Shown here piece after piece: positions 9,195-17,403 of a stretch of 64,000 nt of DNA. The DNA comes from Roseibium sediminicola. Lineage in GTDB: Bacteria; Pseudomonadota; Alphaproteobacteria; Rhizobiales; Stappiaceae. The DNA is taken from assembly GCF_023156505.1 (NCBI RefSeq), contig NZ_JALNMJ010000010.1, forward strand, positions 161,362 through 225,361, written 5' to 3'. The notes under the pieces were generated by a model. The model did not search any database, had not been told where the DNA came from, and saw only the letters and a list, made by a program, of their open reading frames with translations. The position numbers were made by a program, and so were the translations under genes. Each line of letters opens with the position of its first letter. Position 1 is the first letter of the stretch.

Positions 9195-9352
9195 TTGGCT
9201 CTCCTGAATTCCGGTTCACGCCCCAGGAAGGGCGCCTTCTCGAAAAGTTGTAAAGCAGGCGGCACTCAACCGCAAAAGGCTTTTTTTCCGCCACCTGCAT
9301 CGCATGTCGAAACACCGCACAAACGCCGATCGGCATCGACGCTATTGGTCGA

Positions 9353-9718
9353 TCAGCTGGCCACTCTGTCCGCCAGCCCCTTCAAGACCACCTTGTTGCG
9401 GCTGGTCACAGTCGAGCGTTTCCATCCATACTTGTCACAGATCCGGCTGAACTTTCCAGCGCCTGCCTTGCACATGACTTCGAACTGAAGCGCCCGCCGG
9501 GCTTCGGGATCCTCGACAAGCGAGAACCAGGTGATTGCTTCCTCGGCCCGGCTGATCTCCCGGGGAGAATAGGACCGCCGGCGTCTGGAAGCCTTGCGCC
9601 GGTAATCTGGCCAGGCCGCCAGAACGGCTTTCGGTCCGTCGCCCTTGCCTGTCGCCGCGATCACTTCAACCGCCTCGACCAGCCGTTCCATCACCATGTC
9701 CGGAGCATTGGTTGTCAT
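9353..9718 (-). CDS. small phage-like protein (DUF6362-like), last gene of repressor-controlled operon
   Basis: 121 residues from ATG 9718, chosen because AAGGAGA lies just upstream. The frame stays open for another 71 codons, but that part is low in protein character. Features are a basic stretch RRKASRRRRSYSPREISRAE, W-F-S-L-V-E-D-P-E-A-R-R-A-L, and a helix-turn-helix-like end KFSRICDKYGWKRSTVTSRN. The tail may bind DNA. I think it is the DUF6362 type seen in alphaproteobacterial prophage regions, with moderate certainty. It is transcribed with the genes up to 10983. Confidence 0.6.
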   Translation of the reverse strand: MTTNAPDMVMERLVEAVEVIAATGKGDGPKAVLAAWPDYRRKASRRRRSYSPREISRAEEAITWFSLVEDPEARRALQFEVMCKAGAGKFSRICDKYGWKRSTVTSRNKVVLKGLADRVAS

Positions 9719-9812
9719 ACTATCTCCTTGGCAAACCCGGTCGAACGCCCGGCGAGATGCCGGGTCAATTCTGTCGACTGAAACGGGAGAAGGAGCCAGA
9801 CGACTTGCCAGC

Positions 9813-9977
9813 CTAATTGCTGCGGCCACCCTGCTGCTTGAGATACCCTTCTTCCCAGAAACCGTAATAGTCGGCCTGCGGCGGATAGGGGTTTTCGTCC
9901 CGGGATTTGCCGTTCCGGCACGCTTCGGCACCGCGTTCTAAGGCGTGCAATTGCGCCTTGGTGAGATAGCTGTTCAT
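9813..9977 (-). CDS. Rmf/CrpP-like small protein (ribosome modulation factor family)
   Basis: 54 residues from ATG 9977. The motif A-x-x-x-G-x-S-R-D-E-N-P-Y-P, followed by W-x-x-G-Y, is the signature of ribosome modulation factor and CrpP-like peptides: RMF has GRSKEMCPY then W-x-x-G-W-R. RMF binds 70S ribosomes and drives 100S dimer formation. CrpP-like members have also been proposed as stress or antibiotic-response factors. The frame is open further upstream to 10073, but the homology begins at MNSYLTKAQLHALERG. Its place in a CI/LexA-type regulated cluster suggests that ribosome modulation is coupled to derepression (inference). Confidence 0.7.
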   Translation of the reverse strand: MNSYLTKAQLHALERGAEACRNGKSRDENPYPPQADYYGFWEEGYLKQQGGRSN

Positions 9978-10127
9978 CCTGCCGCTTCCCAAACCCTTGA
10001 AAAATATGCCTCTCGCCAATCTCACCCACGACGCACCGCAAAGCTGGCTCGCCGACCGCCGGACACGCAACACAGCCGTTGATTGACCCGCGCAGTGTAA
10101 TCAACCGAATTTGTCTGACAACTGCTT

Positions 10128-10547
10128 TCATGCCGCCTGCTCCCGTAAACCACCGCCCATTTGCCGGTCCAGCTCATAGGAAAGCAGGACTGACATCGTC
10201 ACCGTCGGAGCAGCTGGATTCAGCTGTTTGGCAACCGCCAGAAGCGCCTGAAGATCGATCCTGTCGAAGTGATCCAGAAACCCCTGCCGGTCGACCCAGT
10301 CCGGCTTGTTGAGCACCAGCCAGGACACCGCGGTAAAACAGGGCGCAGACCAGTTGCCGCGGTTTTCCGCGGTATTGATCAGGCCGAAGACCAGCCGCAA
10401 ATGCTCCGGACCGTGCTTCTTCAGAAGCGTCTGACAGGTGCGTCGCGCCTTGGATTGATGCCGGCCCTCTGCCCGTCTTGTGTGCGCGACGAAATGCACG
10501 CCAAATTCGGCGGCGATCCTGTCGACCACTGCACCTGATGCCATCAC
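10128..10547 (-). CDS. hypothetical protein of phage-like operon
   Basis: 139 residues starting MMASGAVVDRIAAEFGVHFV, with L-K-K-H-G-P-E-H-L-R-L-V-F-G-L-I-N-T-A-E-N-R-G and a central P-D-W-V-D-R-Q-G-F-L-D-H-F-D. No signal peptide or membrane segment. Its start overlaps the preceding stop (ATGA at 10544-10547), which indicates translational coupling. I do not recognise a named family. Proteins with this look occur in alphaproteobacterial prophage or integrated-element regulatory regions. Confidence 0.6.
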   Translation of the reverse strand: MMASGAVVDRIAAEFGVHFVAHTRRAEGRHQSKARRTCQTLLKKHGPEHLRLVFGLINTAENRGNWSAPCFTAVSWLVLNKPDWVDRQGFLDHFDRIDLQALLAVAKQLNPAAPTVTMSVLLSYELDRQMGGGLREQAA

Positions 10548-10888
10548 ACCACCTCCTGTTTACCGGTCTGCGGCTTGCGCAGGGTCGCAAAGGCCTCTTC
10601 GGCGCGCTCCCGCGCCGTTCTTGGCATTTGTTCATGCTTTGTTCTTCTTGCTTCAAATCCCGCGCTTCGTCCGGTCCCATGCCGGGCCGGACCTGTCGTC
10701 CCCTTTGATGTTGCCGGCCTCTGCTCCTGGCCCAGCTTCAAGTGTCTCAGCTCCAGGGTCAGAAGCCTGTTGCGCGCCTTTTCCAGCGCAAAATCGTCTT
10801 CCAACCGGGAGCCGGGCCGTTCCGCCCGGATCCTGCAATGGGCGACCTTGGCCCGGGCGGCATCGATTTCGTCCTCGATGTTTCTCAT
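10544..10888 (-). CDS. hypothetical charged coiled-coil protein of phage-like operon
   Basis: 114 residues, very rich in R, E, K and A. The N-terminal half (MRNIEDEIDAARAKVAHCRI and onward) is predicted helical or coiled. The second half is basic and probably disordered, ending in RERAEEAFATLRKPQTGKQ. The start overlaps the stop of the small upstream frame (10885-10983), and the stop overlaps the next start. No family recognised. Confidence 0.5.
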   Translation of the reverse strand: MRNIEDEIDAARAKVAHCRIRAERPGSRLEDDFALEKARNRLLTLELRHLKLGQEQRPATSKGTTGPARHGTGRSAGFEARRTKHEQMPRTARERAEEAFATLRKPQTGKQEVV

Positions 10889-10983
10889 GACAAGCGCTCC
10901 CGTTTTCCGGTTCTGCAGACCCTTGAGACCAGCGCGCCGATCCCTTTCTCCACCCTCCTCAGGGCGATCCGTTTGACAGTCAT
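10885..10983 (-). CDS. 32-residue basic leader peptide of the phage-like operon
   Basis: A short frame, MTVKRIALRRVEKGIGALVS then RVCRTGKRERLS, with GGAG six bases before ATG 10983. Its stop TGA (10885-10887) overlaps ATG 10888 of the next gene. It is the first frame after the operator region, strongly basic, and below the length normally called. The spacing and overlap argue for real translation. The function is unknown. Confidence 0.5.
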   Translation of the reverse strand: MTVKRIALRRVEKGIGALVSRVCRTGKRERLS

Positions 10984-11020
10984 CGTCGCTCCAACGCTAT
11001 TACTAACGACACAAATCTGA

Positions 11021-11039
11021 TGTACGCTTTATGCGTACA
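11021..11039. promoter_or_regulatory. operator palindrome left of the repressor gene
   Basis: TGTACGC-TTTAT-GCGTACA is a perfect 7-5-7 inverted repeat in the 103-bp gap between the leftward phage-like operon and the rightward repressor. The TACGC/GCGTA core with a 5-base spacer recurs at 12005-12019 on the other side of the repressor gene. It is the probable binding site of that repressor. Confidence 0.75.
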
Positions 11040-11086
11040 AGTGTCAACGTTTACTCCATACAAATTTGCTGCTATGACGTATGTAA

Positions 11087-11845
11087 ATGACGCATTGGAT
11101 CGACGCTGCCATGGAGACGAACACACAATCCGCCCCATCGGCTCAGCTTGTGGAACTGAAGGACCGCAGCGGCCTGTCGATCCGTGCGATCGCCCGCGCG
11201 ATGGGCTATCAGAATGCGTCGTCTATCCAGCGCTATTTCAGCCCCGACTACGCCAAGCCGGCTCTGCCGGCGGATTTCGTCGCCAAATTGCTGCCGGTCC
11301 TGATCGGCAAGGGCGAAAGACCCATCAGCCGGGACGACATCCTGGCTCTCGCTCCGACTTCGCTGACGGATCTGGAAGCCGCAAGTGCCCCCTCAAGAGC
11401 AGCCGTCGCCCTGGATCTCAAGGGCCAGGTTGCGGCGGGTCTTTGGATGGAAGCCGGTCTTTTCGAGACCGATGCAATCCGGGAAACCAGCATCGCGGGA
11501 GACCTCCGATTCCCGAGTGAAAGCCAATATCTTCTTGAAATAAAAGGCGAAAGCTTGAATCGGATTGCCCAGGACGGCGACTTCATCCTGTGCCTCGACT
11601 ATCTGGAAGCCGGAATTGAAATGAAATCCGGCGACCTTGTCGTTGTGGAACGGTCCCGGGACGGCGGCCACACGATCGAACGCACTGCCAAGCGCGTTGT
11701 CCGCCGCAATGGCATGATCGAACTGCGGCCTGAGTCCGACGATCCGCGCTTCCAGGAACCGGTCATCTTCGACGAGCATGACGAAGAAACCACCGAAGTC
11801 CGCATCATCGCCAAGATCCTTAGCGTCATCCGCCAGATCGTCTGA
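11087..11845 (+). CDS. S24-family CI/LexA-like repressor (XRE HTH plus peptidase domain)
   Basis: 252 residues from ATG 11087; an alternative ATG 11111 gives 244. The N-terminal HTH reads LVELKDRSGLSIRAIARAMG then YQNASSIQRYF. The C-terminal domain has the S24 pattern: VAAGLW at the expected Ala-Gly cleavage site, catalytic serine in IKGESLNRIAQDGDFILC, and the lysine region GGHTIERTAKRVV. S24 repressors cleave themselves when stimulated by RecA filaments. Divergent from the 10983-9353 operon and parallel to the gene at 12053, with matching operator palindromes at both intergenic regions. It therefore probably represses both transcripts and itself. Confidence 0.85.
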   Translation: MTHWIDAAMETNTQSAPSAQLVELKDRSGLSIRAIARAMGYQNASSIQRYFSPDYAKPALPADFVAKLLPVLIGKGERPISRDDILALAPTSLTDLEAASAPSRAAVALDLKGQVAAGLWMEAGLFETDAIRETSIAGDLRFPSESQYLLEIKGESLNRIAQDGDFILCLDYLEAGIEMKSGDLVVVERSRDGGHTIERTAKRVVRRNGMIELRPESDDPRFQEPVIFDEHDEETTEVRIIAKILSVIRQIV

Positions 11846-11985
11846 AACCCGCGCCGAAACACCTGACCGACTGTCTTCGCCAGCGTCGATCCGATGCCAG
11901 CGCCGGCGCGCGATGACAAGGCAAAATCGCGCGCGCGCCACCTCCCCTTCGCCGGACACCCAAGACCCGCTCGCCGACATATCAC

Positions 11986-12019
11986 ATACGCAAAATTTGA
12001 CATATACGCAAAATGCGTA
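11986..12019. promoter_or_regulatory. operator cluster right of the repressor gene
   Basis: TACGC-AAAAT-GCGTA (12005-12019) is a perfect inverted repeat with the same core and spacer as the site at 11021-11039. A half-site ATACGCAAAATTTG lies just upstream (about 11987-12000). It sits 34 bases before ATG 12053 and so probably overlaps the promoter of that gene. Confidence 0.7.
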
Positions 12020-12052
12020 CATACTTGCATATAGAGTATTTGGGAGGATTTA

Positions 12053-12367
12053 ATGAGTTTGAACCTCGACAGGAGCTTTTATTCAGTCATTTCCGATCTT
12101 GGAAAATGCCTCTACACGCCGGAGATGGAGCTGGACGAAATGAGCCTTCCCCAGATTATCCGGGACTTGCGGGCCGGTCAGCTGGAGAATGTCCGCGCCA
12201 TACTGGAATTCAACCCGGCGGAGGGCTGGTGCAACGACGTTACCGGTGACGTCCTGGCGGCGGCGTTTCCGGCGGAGATCGGAACAGTGGAGCCGGACTG
12301 GTCGGATTATCACGAAGAACGCTTGGACGGCCACCGCGCCGGGGTCTCCGTCCTGGTGGCCGCCTGA
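12053..12367 (+). CDS. hypothetical protein under repressor operator
   Basis: 104 residues starting MSLNLDRSFYSVISDLGKCL, acidic, with P-Q-I-I-R-D-L-R-A-G-Q-L-E-N-V-R-A-I-L-E and W-C-N-D-V-T-G-D-V. No signal peptide or membrane segment. GGGAGG precedes the ATG. It is monocistronic and preceded by the repressor-type operator, so it belongs to the same regulon as the leftward operon. No family recognised. In prophages this position often holds a Cro-like or anti-repressor gene, but no HTH is evident. Confidence 0.6.
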   Translation: MSLNLDRSFYSVISDLGKCLYTPEMELDEMSLPQIIRDLRAGQLENVRAILEFNPAEGWCNDVTGDVLAAAFPAEIGTVEPDWSDYHEERLDGHRAGVSVLVAA

Positions 12368-12401
12368 GGCCTTTCAGCCAGGGCCCGGTTCAAAGTCTGA
12401 A

Positions 12402-13343
12402 CTAGCTCCGGTGCGCCCGGGGCGGCTGGCCGAATTCCTGTCGGTAGGCCCGGGTCATGGCGCTGGCATTCTGATAGCCGCAGCGCTCGGCGATCTCCGC
12501 GATGCTGAGCCGGGTCAGCGACACCAGCCGCCGTGCCTCCCGCAGGCGGATCGCCTTGTAGACGGCAAGCGGCGTCATCCCCACCTCCTGCCGAAAGTGC
12601 TCCTCCAGGCTGCGCTGGTCGACATTGAGCCGGTCCGCCAACGTGCCGATGGCAAGGGGGCTCTCCAGGGTTCTGCGCATCAGCGCCGCCGCGCTGCGCA
12701 CCAGGCTGTCGGCAGTCAGGCGCAGCCGGGGGTCCTGTCGTTCGAAGGCATCGCCATGCATGAAATTGGCGGAAACCTCCAGCGCAAACATGGCGCCGTG
12801 CTGCTGTTTGATAAGCTCCAGCGTCAGCTCGAAAGTTGTCGACGCCCCCCCACAGGTGCACGTGTCCCCGTCCAGGACCACACGGTCCTCGACCACGTCC
12901 ACGTCCGGGAACGTTTCGGCAAACAGAGAGAGCTCGTCCCAGTGAATGGTGGCCTTGCGGCCCTCGAGTAGCCCCGCCGCCGCCATCAGCCAGGCCCCCG
13001 TGTCCATGCCAACAAGGGTGCCGAACCGTTTTCTTGCAGCGCGCAGCACCCTCTGCATGCGTGCGCCGGCAAAACCGGTATAGTCGTAGCTCGGCATCAC
13101 GAACAGAAAGTCCCCGGCGGGCATAGCCTCGGCCCAGGACCTTGTCGCCACTGGCAGGCCGCTGGAGGAGGTCACGGTGCCGCCGTCCAGGCTGACATGT
13201 TCCCAGACATAAAGCGGCCGGCGCGCAATCGTGTTGGCTGCCCGGAACGGTTCGACCGCATTGGCCAGGCAATAAACCGAGAACATGTCGAACAGGAAAA
13301 CGCAGATCCTGCGAGGACCAGCCGATTTTTCCGAAACCTGCAT
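12402..13343 (-). CDS. GlxA-family AraC-type regulator, probable carnitine catabolism activator (CdhR-like)
   Basis: 313 residues. The N-terminal DJ-1/PfpI-like half (ICVFLFDMFSVYCLANAVEP) carries the ligand-binding fold, but the usual Cys is replaced in GMDTGAWLMAAAG. The C-terminal half has two AraC HTH motifs, IGTLADRLNVDQRSLEEHF and SIAEIAERCGYQNASAMTRA. Pseudomonas CdhR, the carnitine-responsive activator, belongs to this family. The gene is divergent from the carnitine operon at 13421 with a 77-base gap, so control of that operon is likely. There is no direct evidence for the ligand. Confidence 0.85.
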   Translation of the reverse strand: MQVSEKSAGPRRICVFLFDMFSVYCLANAVEPFRAANTIARRPLYVWEHVSLDGGTVTSSSGLPVATRSWAEAMPAGDFLFVMPSYDYTGFAGARMQRVLRAARKRFGTLVGMDTGAWLMAAAGLLEGRKATIHWDELSLFAETFPDVDVVEDRVVLDGDTCTCGGASTTFELTLELIKQQHGAMFALEVSANFMHGDAFERQDPRLRLTADSLVRSAAALMRRTLESPLAIGTLADRLNVDQRSLEEHFRQEVGMTPLAVYKAIRLREARRLVSLTRLSIAEIAERCGYQNASAMTRAYRQEFGQPPRAHRS

Positions 13344-13420
13344 CTATATTTACCAAAACTGCATAGTGACGTTTTGCCTCTTGTCTCACTCTCAAGACAA
13401 CGAAGCAAGAGGAGGTCCCG

Positions 13421-14581
13421 ATGGAGTTTGGCTTGAGCGAAGAACAGGAGATGATCGTCTCCACGGTCCGCTCCTTCGTGGAAAACGAGATCTATCCGCA
13501 TGAGGCAATGGTGGAGAAAACCGGCCAGGTGCCCGTTGAGCTCGGCGAAGAGATCAAGCGGAAATGCATCGATCTCGGCTTCTATGCCTGCAACTTCCCG
13601 GAAGAGGTCGGCGGCGCGGGCCTCAGTCATTTGGACTTTGCCCTGGTCGAGCGCGAACTCGGTCGTGGCTCAATGGCTCTCAACCACTTCTTCGGACGCC
13701 CGCAAAACATACTGATGGCGTGCGAAGGCGACCAGAAGGAACGTTATCTGCTGCCGGCGGTGCGCGGCGAGAAGATGGACGCGCTCGCCATGACCGAGCC
13801 GGACGCCGGCTCGGATGTGCGCGGCATGAAATGCCAGGCGGTGCGTGATGGCGGCGACTGGGTGATCAACGGATCCAAGCACTTCATCTCCGGGGCGGAA
13901 CACGCGGATTTTTTCATTGTCTTTGTGGCAACAGGCGTCGACGAAACCCCGAAGGGACCGAAAAAGCGCATCACCTGTTTCCTGGTCGACCGCGGCACGC
14001 CCGGCTTCGAGGTCCGCGACGGCTACAACTCCGTCAGCCATCGCGGCTATAAGAATTGTATCCTCTATTTCGACAATTGCCGGCTTCCGGACGCCCAGGT
14101 TCTCGGCGAGGTCGATGGCGGATTCGAGGTGATGAACGAATGGCTTTATGCCACCCGGATCACGGTCGCGGCCATGAGCGTCGGCCGCGCGCGCCGCTGT
14201 TTCGACTATGCGGTAAACTATGCCGCGGAGCGCAAGCAGTTCGGTCAGGCGATTGCCAAGTTTCAGGGGATCAGCTTCCAGGTCGCCGACATGATCACCG
14301 AGATCGACGCTGCCGACTGGCTGACGCTCGCCAGCGCCTGGCGGCTCGACCAGGGTTTGCCCGCCAACCGCCAGATTGCCAGCGCCAAACTCTACGCCTC
14401 GGAAATGCTGGCAAGGGTCACCGACGCGACACTGCAGATCTTCGGCGGCATGGGGCTGATGGACGACTTCCCCATCGAACGCTTCTGGCGCGATGCACGT
14501 GTGGAGCGGATCTGGGACGGCACCAGCGAGATCCAGCGCCACATCATTAGCCGCGACATTTTCCGCCCGCTCGGAGCCTGA
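13421..14581 (+). CDS. acyl-CoA dehydrogenase, probable gamma-butyrobetainyl-CoA dehydrogenase
   Basis: 386 residues, normal for the family. FAD and substrate motifs include MTEPDAGSDVRGMKCQA and GSKHFISGAEHADFF. The C-terminus has the family signature region VERIWDGTSEIQRHI. Most short-chain members have Glu in YEGT, but here Asp follows Trp, an unusual catalytic-base position. GAGGAGGT precedes ATG 13421. First gene of the operon with a CoA ligase, CaiD and LcdH. It would oxidise gamma-butyrobetainyl-CoA to crotonobetainyl-CoA, or reduce the latter as CaiA does. The substrate is inferred from context. Confidence 0.8.
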   Translation: MEFGLSEEQEMIVSTVRSFVENEIYPHEAMVEKTGQVPVELGEEIKRKCIDLGFYACNFPEEVGGAGLSHLDFALVERELGRGSMALNHFFGRPQNILMACEGDQKERYLLPAVRGEKMDALAMTEPDAGSDVRGMKCQAVRDGGDWVINGSKHFISGAEHADFFIVFVATGVDETPKGPKKRITCFLVDRGTPGFEVRDGYNSVSHRGYKNCILYFDNCRLPDAQVLGEVDGGFEVMNEWLYATRITVAAMSVGRARRCFDYAVNYAAERKQFGQAIAKFQGISFQVADMITEIDAADWLTLASAWRLDQGLPANRQIASAKLYASEMLARVTDATLQIFGGMGLMDDFPIERFWRDARVERIWDGTSEIQRHIISRDIFRPLGA

Positions 14582-14584
14582 TCC

Positions 14585-16612
14585 ATGCGCTCCCTGGAAC
14601 GTCTGCTCAGGCCGCGATCCATCGCCGTCATCGGCGGCGGCACCTGGTGCCGAAACGTCGTCCGTGAATGCCGCAAGGCCGGCTTTGACGGCGACCTCTG
14701 GCCCATCCATCCGACCCGCAGCGAAATCGAAGGAGTCCAGGCAGTCCGCTCCGTGGATGAGCTGCCGTCAGCGCCCGACGCCGTCTTCATCGGCGTCAAT
14801 CGAAACGCCACCATCGAGGTTGTCGGAGCCCTCGCCCGTCTGGGTGCGGGCGGCGCGATCTGCTTTGCCTCCGGTTTCAGCGAAGCCACCCGCGAATTGG
14901 CAGACGGCGCCGATCTTCAGGCCGCTCTGGTCGAAGCCGCGGGCGGCATGCCCATCCTCGGGCCCAACTGCTACGGCTTCCTCAACGCCCTTGACGGCGC
15001 TTCGCTCTGGCCGGACCAGCACGGACTGCCCCCTGTTGAGACCGGCGTCGCCATCATCGCCCAATCGTCCAACATCGCTCTAAACCTCACCATGCAGACC
15101 CGAGGTCTGCCGATTGCCTATCTGATGACGGCCGGCAACCAGGCCCAGACGGGCCTCTCGGCGATCGGCAACGCGCTTCTCGACGACGACCGCGTCACCG
15201 CCATCGGGCTCTATATCGAAGGCCTCGACGATCTTGCCGCCTTTGAGGCCTTCGCCCGCCGCGCCCATGCGCTCGGCAAGCCGGTCGTTGCCTTGAAGAT
15301 CGGCCGCTCGGAAGCCTCGCAGGCCGCGACCGTCTCGCACACGGCATCGCTTGCGGGCAGCACCGCGGGCTCCGACGCCCTCTTCAAGCGCCTCGGCATT
15401 GCCCGCGTCGACAGCCTGCCCGCGCTTCTGGAAACCTTGAAGCTGGTGCATGTCGCCGGCCCGCTCGCCAATGCCAACATCGCGTCCATGTCCTGTTCCG
15501 GCGGCGAAGCCAGCCTGATCGCCGACACTGCCGTCGGTCGCATGGTTTCCTTTCCGGCCCTGACCGCCGATCAGCGGTCCGCGCTTGCCGATGCCCTCGG
15601 CCCCAAGGTCGCGCTCGCCAACCCACTCGACTATCACACCTATATCTGGGGCGACGAAGCCGCCATGAGCCGCTGCTACGCAGCGATGATGCTCGGCGAT
15701 CTTTCCCTCGGGCTCGTCATACTCGACATTCCGCGCCAGGACCGCTGCGATCCGCAGGCCTGGCTGATGGTGTTCGACGCCGTTGAAGCGGCCCAGAAAT
15801 CCTCCGGCAAGCAGATGGCCATTCTGAGCTCCCTGCCCGAGCTGATGCCGGAGGCCATCGCAACCGACCTGATCGCCCGGGGTATTGTCCCGCTCTGTGG
15901 CTTCGACGAGGCCCTGTCCGCCATCGAAGCGGCCGCACTTTTCGGCAAGCCCTTGACCGCCGACCCGGTCCATATCCCCGGCCCTGTCCTTGCCCCACGC
16001 CTTGTCGAGGAAAAGGACGCCACGGCTTTGCTCGCGAGCCACGGCCTGCGCATTCCGGCCAGCAAGTCAGCGGACAGTCCCGCAGCCGCCGCGCAAGCCG
16101 CCGAAGAAATCGGCTTCCCGGTGGTCCTGAAAGGGACCGGCATAGCCCACAAGACCGAGGCCGGTGCTGTCATGCTCAATCTCAGCACGGCCTGCGAGGT
16201 GCATCAAGCGGCCGAGACCATGCCGACGGCCACGTTCCTGGTTGAGGAGATGGTCACCGGAACCCTTGCCGAGCTCCTGGTTGGCGTCGTCCGCGACCCG
16301 GCCCATGGCTACGTGTTGACCCTCGCAGCCGGTGGTACCCTGACAGAGATTCTGCAGGACAACACCTCGCTCGTCCTGCCTGTTCGAGAAGAAGATATCC
16401 GCAAGGCTCTCGACAGTCTGAAGATTGGTCGGGTGCTCCAGGGCTATCGTGGCATGCCACCTTGCGATCAGGATGCCATCGTCGCCGCCGTCCTGGCCGT
16501 TCAGGCCCTTGCCCTCGGCGCACCGGTCGAGGAAGTTGAAATCAATCCCCTGCTCTGCGGCAGGGACTTTGCCATCGCCGCCGACGCGCTGGTGAGACTG
16601 GGAGGAAACTGA
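14585..16612 (+). CDS. ADP/NDP-forming acyl-CoA synthetase, probable betaine-type CoA ligase
   Basis: 675 residues. Domains in order: CoA-binding Rossmann (LLRPRSIAVIGGG), two flavodoxin-like CoA-ligase domains with the phosphohistidine in ATVSHTASLAGS, and a C-terminal ATP-grasp domain (FPVVLKGTGIAHKTEAGAV; EVEINPLL). This is the acetate-CoA ligase (ADP-forming)-like family. Three bases separate it from the dehydrogenase, and its TGA shares one base with the next ATG. It most likely activates gamma-butyrobetaine, crotonobetaine or carnitine, which would replace the CaiB/CaiC route of enterobacteria (inference). No CaiB-type transferase is present in the window. Confidence 0.85.
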   Translation: MRSLERLLRPRSIAVIGGGTWCRNVVRECRKAGFDGDLWPIHPTRSEIEGVQAVRSVDELPSAPDAVFIGVNRNATIEVVGALARLGAGGAICFASGFSEATRELADGADLQAALVEAAGGMPILGPNCYGFLNALDGASLWPDQHGLPPVETGVAIIAQSSNIALNLTMQTRGLPIAYLMTAGNQAQTGLSAIGNALLDDDRVTAIGLYIEGLDDLAAFEAFARRAHALGKPVVALKIGRSEASQAATVSHTASLAGSTAGSDALFKRLGIARVDSLPALLETLKLVHVAGPLANANIASMSCSGGEASLIADTAVGRMVSFPALTADQRSALADALGPKVALANPLDYHTYIWGDEAAMSRCYAAMMLGDLSLGLVILDIPRQDRCDPQAWLMVFDAVEAAQKSSGKQMAILSSLPELMPEAIATDLIARGIVPLCGFDEALSAIEAAALFGKPLTADPVHIPGPVLAPRLVEEKDATALLASHGLRIPASKSADSPAAAAQAAEEIGFPVVLKGTGIAHKTEAGAVMLNLSTACEVHQAAETMPTATFLVEEMVTGTLAELLVGVVRDPAHGYVLTLAAGGTLTEILQDNTSLVLPVREEDIRKALDSLKIGRVLQGYRGMPPCDQDAIVAAVLAVQALALGAPVEEVEINPLLCGRDFAIAADALVRLGGN

Positions 16613-17394
16613 TGGAAGGTCCCATCAAGACCGAAAGACGCGGCCACATCCTGGCCGTCACGCTGGACCGGCCCAAGGCCAACGCCATTGATCTCGCCAC
16701 CAGCCGGATCATGGGCGACGTCTTCACCGACTTCCGCGACGATCCGGAGCTGCGCGTCGCCATCGTCACCGGTGCGGGCGAGAAATTCTTCTGCCCCGGC
16801 TGGGATCTGAAGGCCGCCGCCGACGGCGATGCGGTTGACGGCGACTATGGCAAGGGTGGTTTCGGCGGCCTGCAGGAACTTCGCGGCCTCAACAAGCCGG
16901 TGATTGCCGCCGTCAACGGCATCTGCTGCGGCGGCGGCCTTGAACTGGCACTGTCCGCCGACATCATCCTCGCCGCCGACCATGCCACCTTCGCCCTGCC
17001 GGAGATCCGCTCAGGCACGGTGGCCGATGCGGCCAGCATCAAGCTGCCGAAGCGCATCCCCTATCACATCGCCATGGAGATGCTGCTGACCGGCCGCTGG
17101 ATCGAAGCGGACGAAGCCGCCCGCTGGGGCCTGATCAACCACATCTATCCCGCGACCGATCTGATGGTGGAAGCCTGGAAGCTGGCCGAGCTGCTCGCCT
17201 CCGGTCCGCCGCTTGTGTACGCGGCGCTGAAGGAAATCGTGCGCGAAGCGGAAGACATGAAGTTCCAGGACGCCCTCAACCGCATCACCCGAAGCCAGTT
17301 CGAAACGGTCGAAAAGCTCTATCGCTCGGAAGACCAGAAGGAAGGCGCCCGCGCCTTTGCCGAAAAACGCGATCCGGTCTGGAAAGGCCGCTAG
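16612..17394 (+). CDS. caiD: carnitinyl-CoA dehydratase / crotonobetainyl-CoA hydratase
   Basis: 260 residues, matching the 261-residue E. coli CaiD along its length as I remember it: ILAVTLDRPKANAID, FRDDPELRVAIVTGAGEKFF, GWDLKAAA, KPVIAAVNG, and the ending AFAEKRDPVWKGR shared with CaiD. The two acidic residues used by CaiD are kept (GGGLELALSAD; FALPEIRSG). It interconverts crotonobetainyl-CoA and L-carnitinyl-CoA. Fully embedded in the operon. The stretch VADAASIKLPK differs from PDSGG in E. coli. Confidence 0.9.
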   Translation: MEGPIKTERRGHILAVTLDRPKANAIDLATSRIMGDVFTDFRDDPELRVAIVTGAGEKFFCPGWDLKAAADGDAVDGDYGKGGFGGLQELRGLNKPVIAAVNGICCGGGLELALSADIILAADHATFALPEIRSGTVADAASIKLPKRIPYHIAMEMLLTGRWIEADEAARWGLINHIYPATDLMVEAWKLAELLASGPPLVYAALKEIVREAEDMKFQDALNRITRSQFETVEKLYRSEDQKEGARAFAEKRDPVWKGR

Positions 17395-17403
17395 GAGTTC
17401 AAA

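Noticed and set aside
9715..10131. Open frame on the minus strand with ATGA overlap to the gene at 10128
   Set aside because: It covers the Rmf-like gene in another frame, and its protein has no recognisable motif, whereas the 9813-9977 frame matches RMF well. A short peptide from ATG 10131 cannot be excluded.
12310..13464. 384-codon minus frame overlapping the GlxA-type regulator
   Set aside because: Different frame without motifs. The 313-residue frame has complete DJ-1/PfpI and AraC domains.
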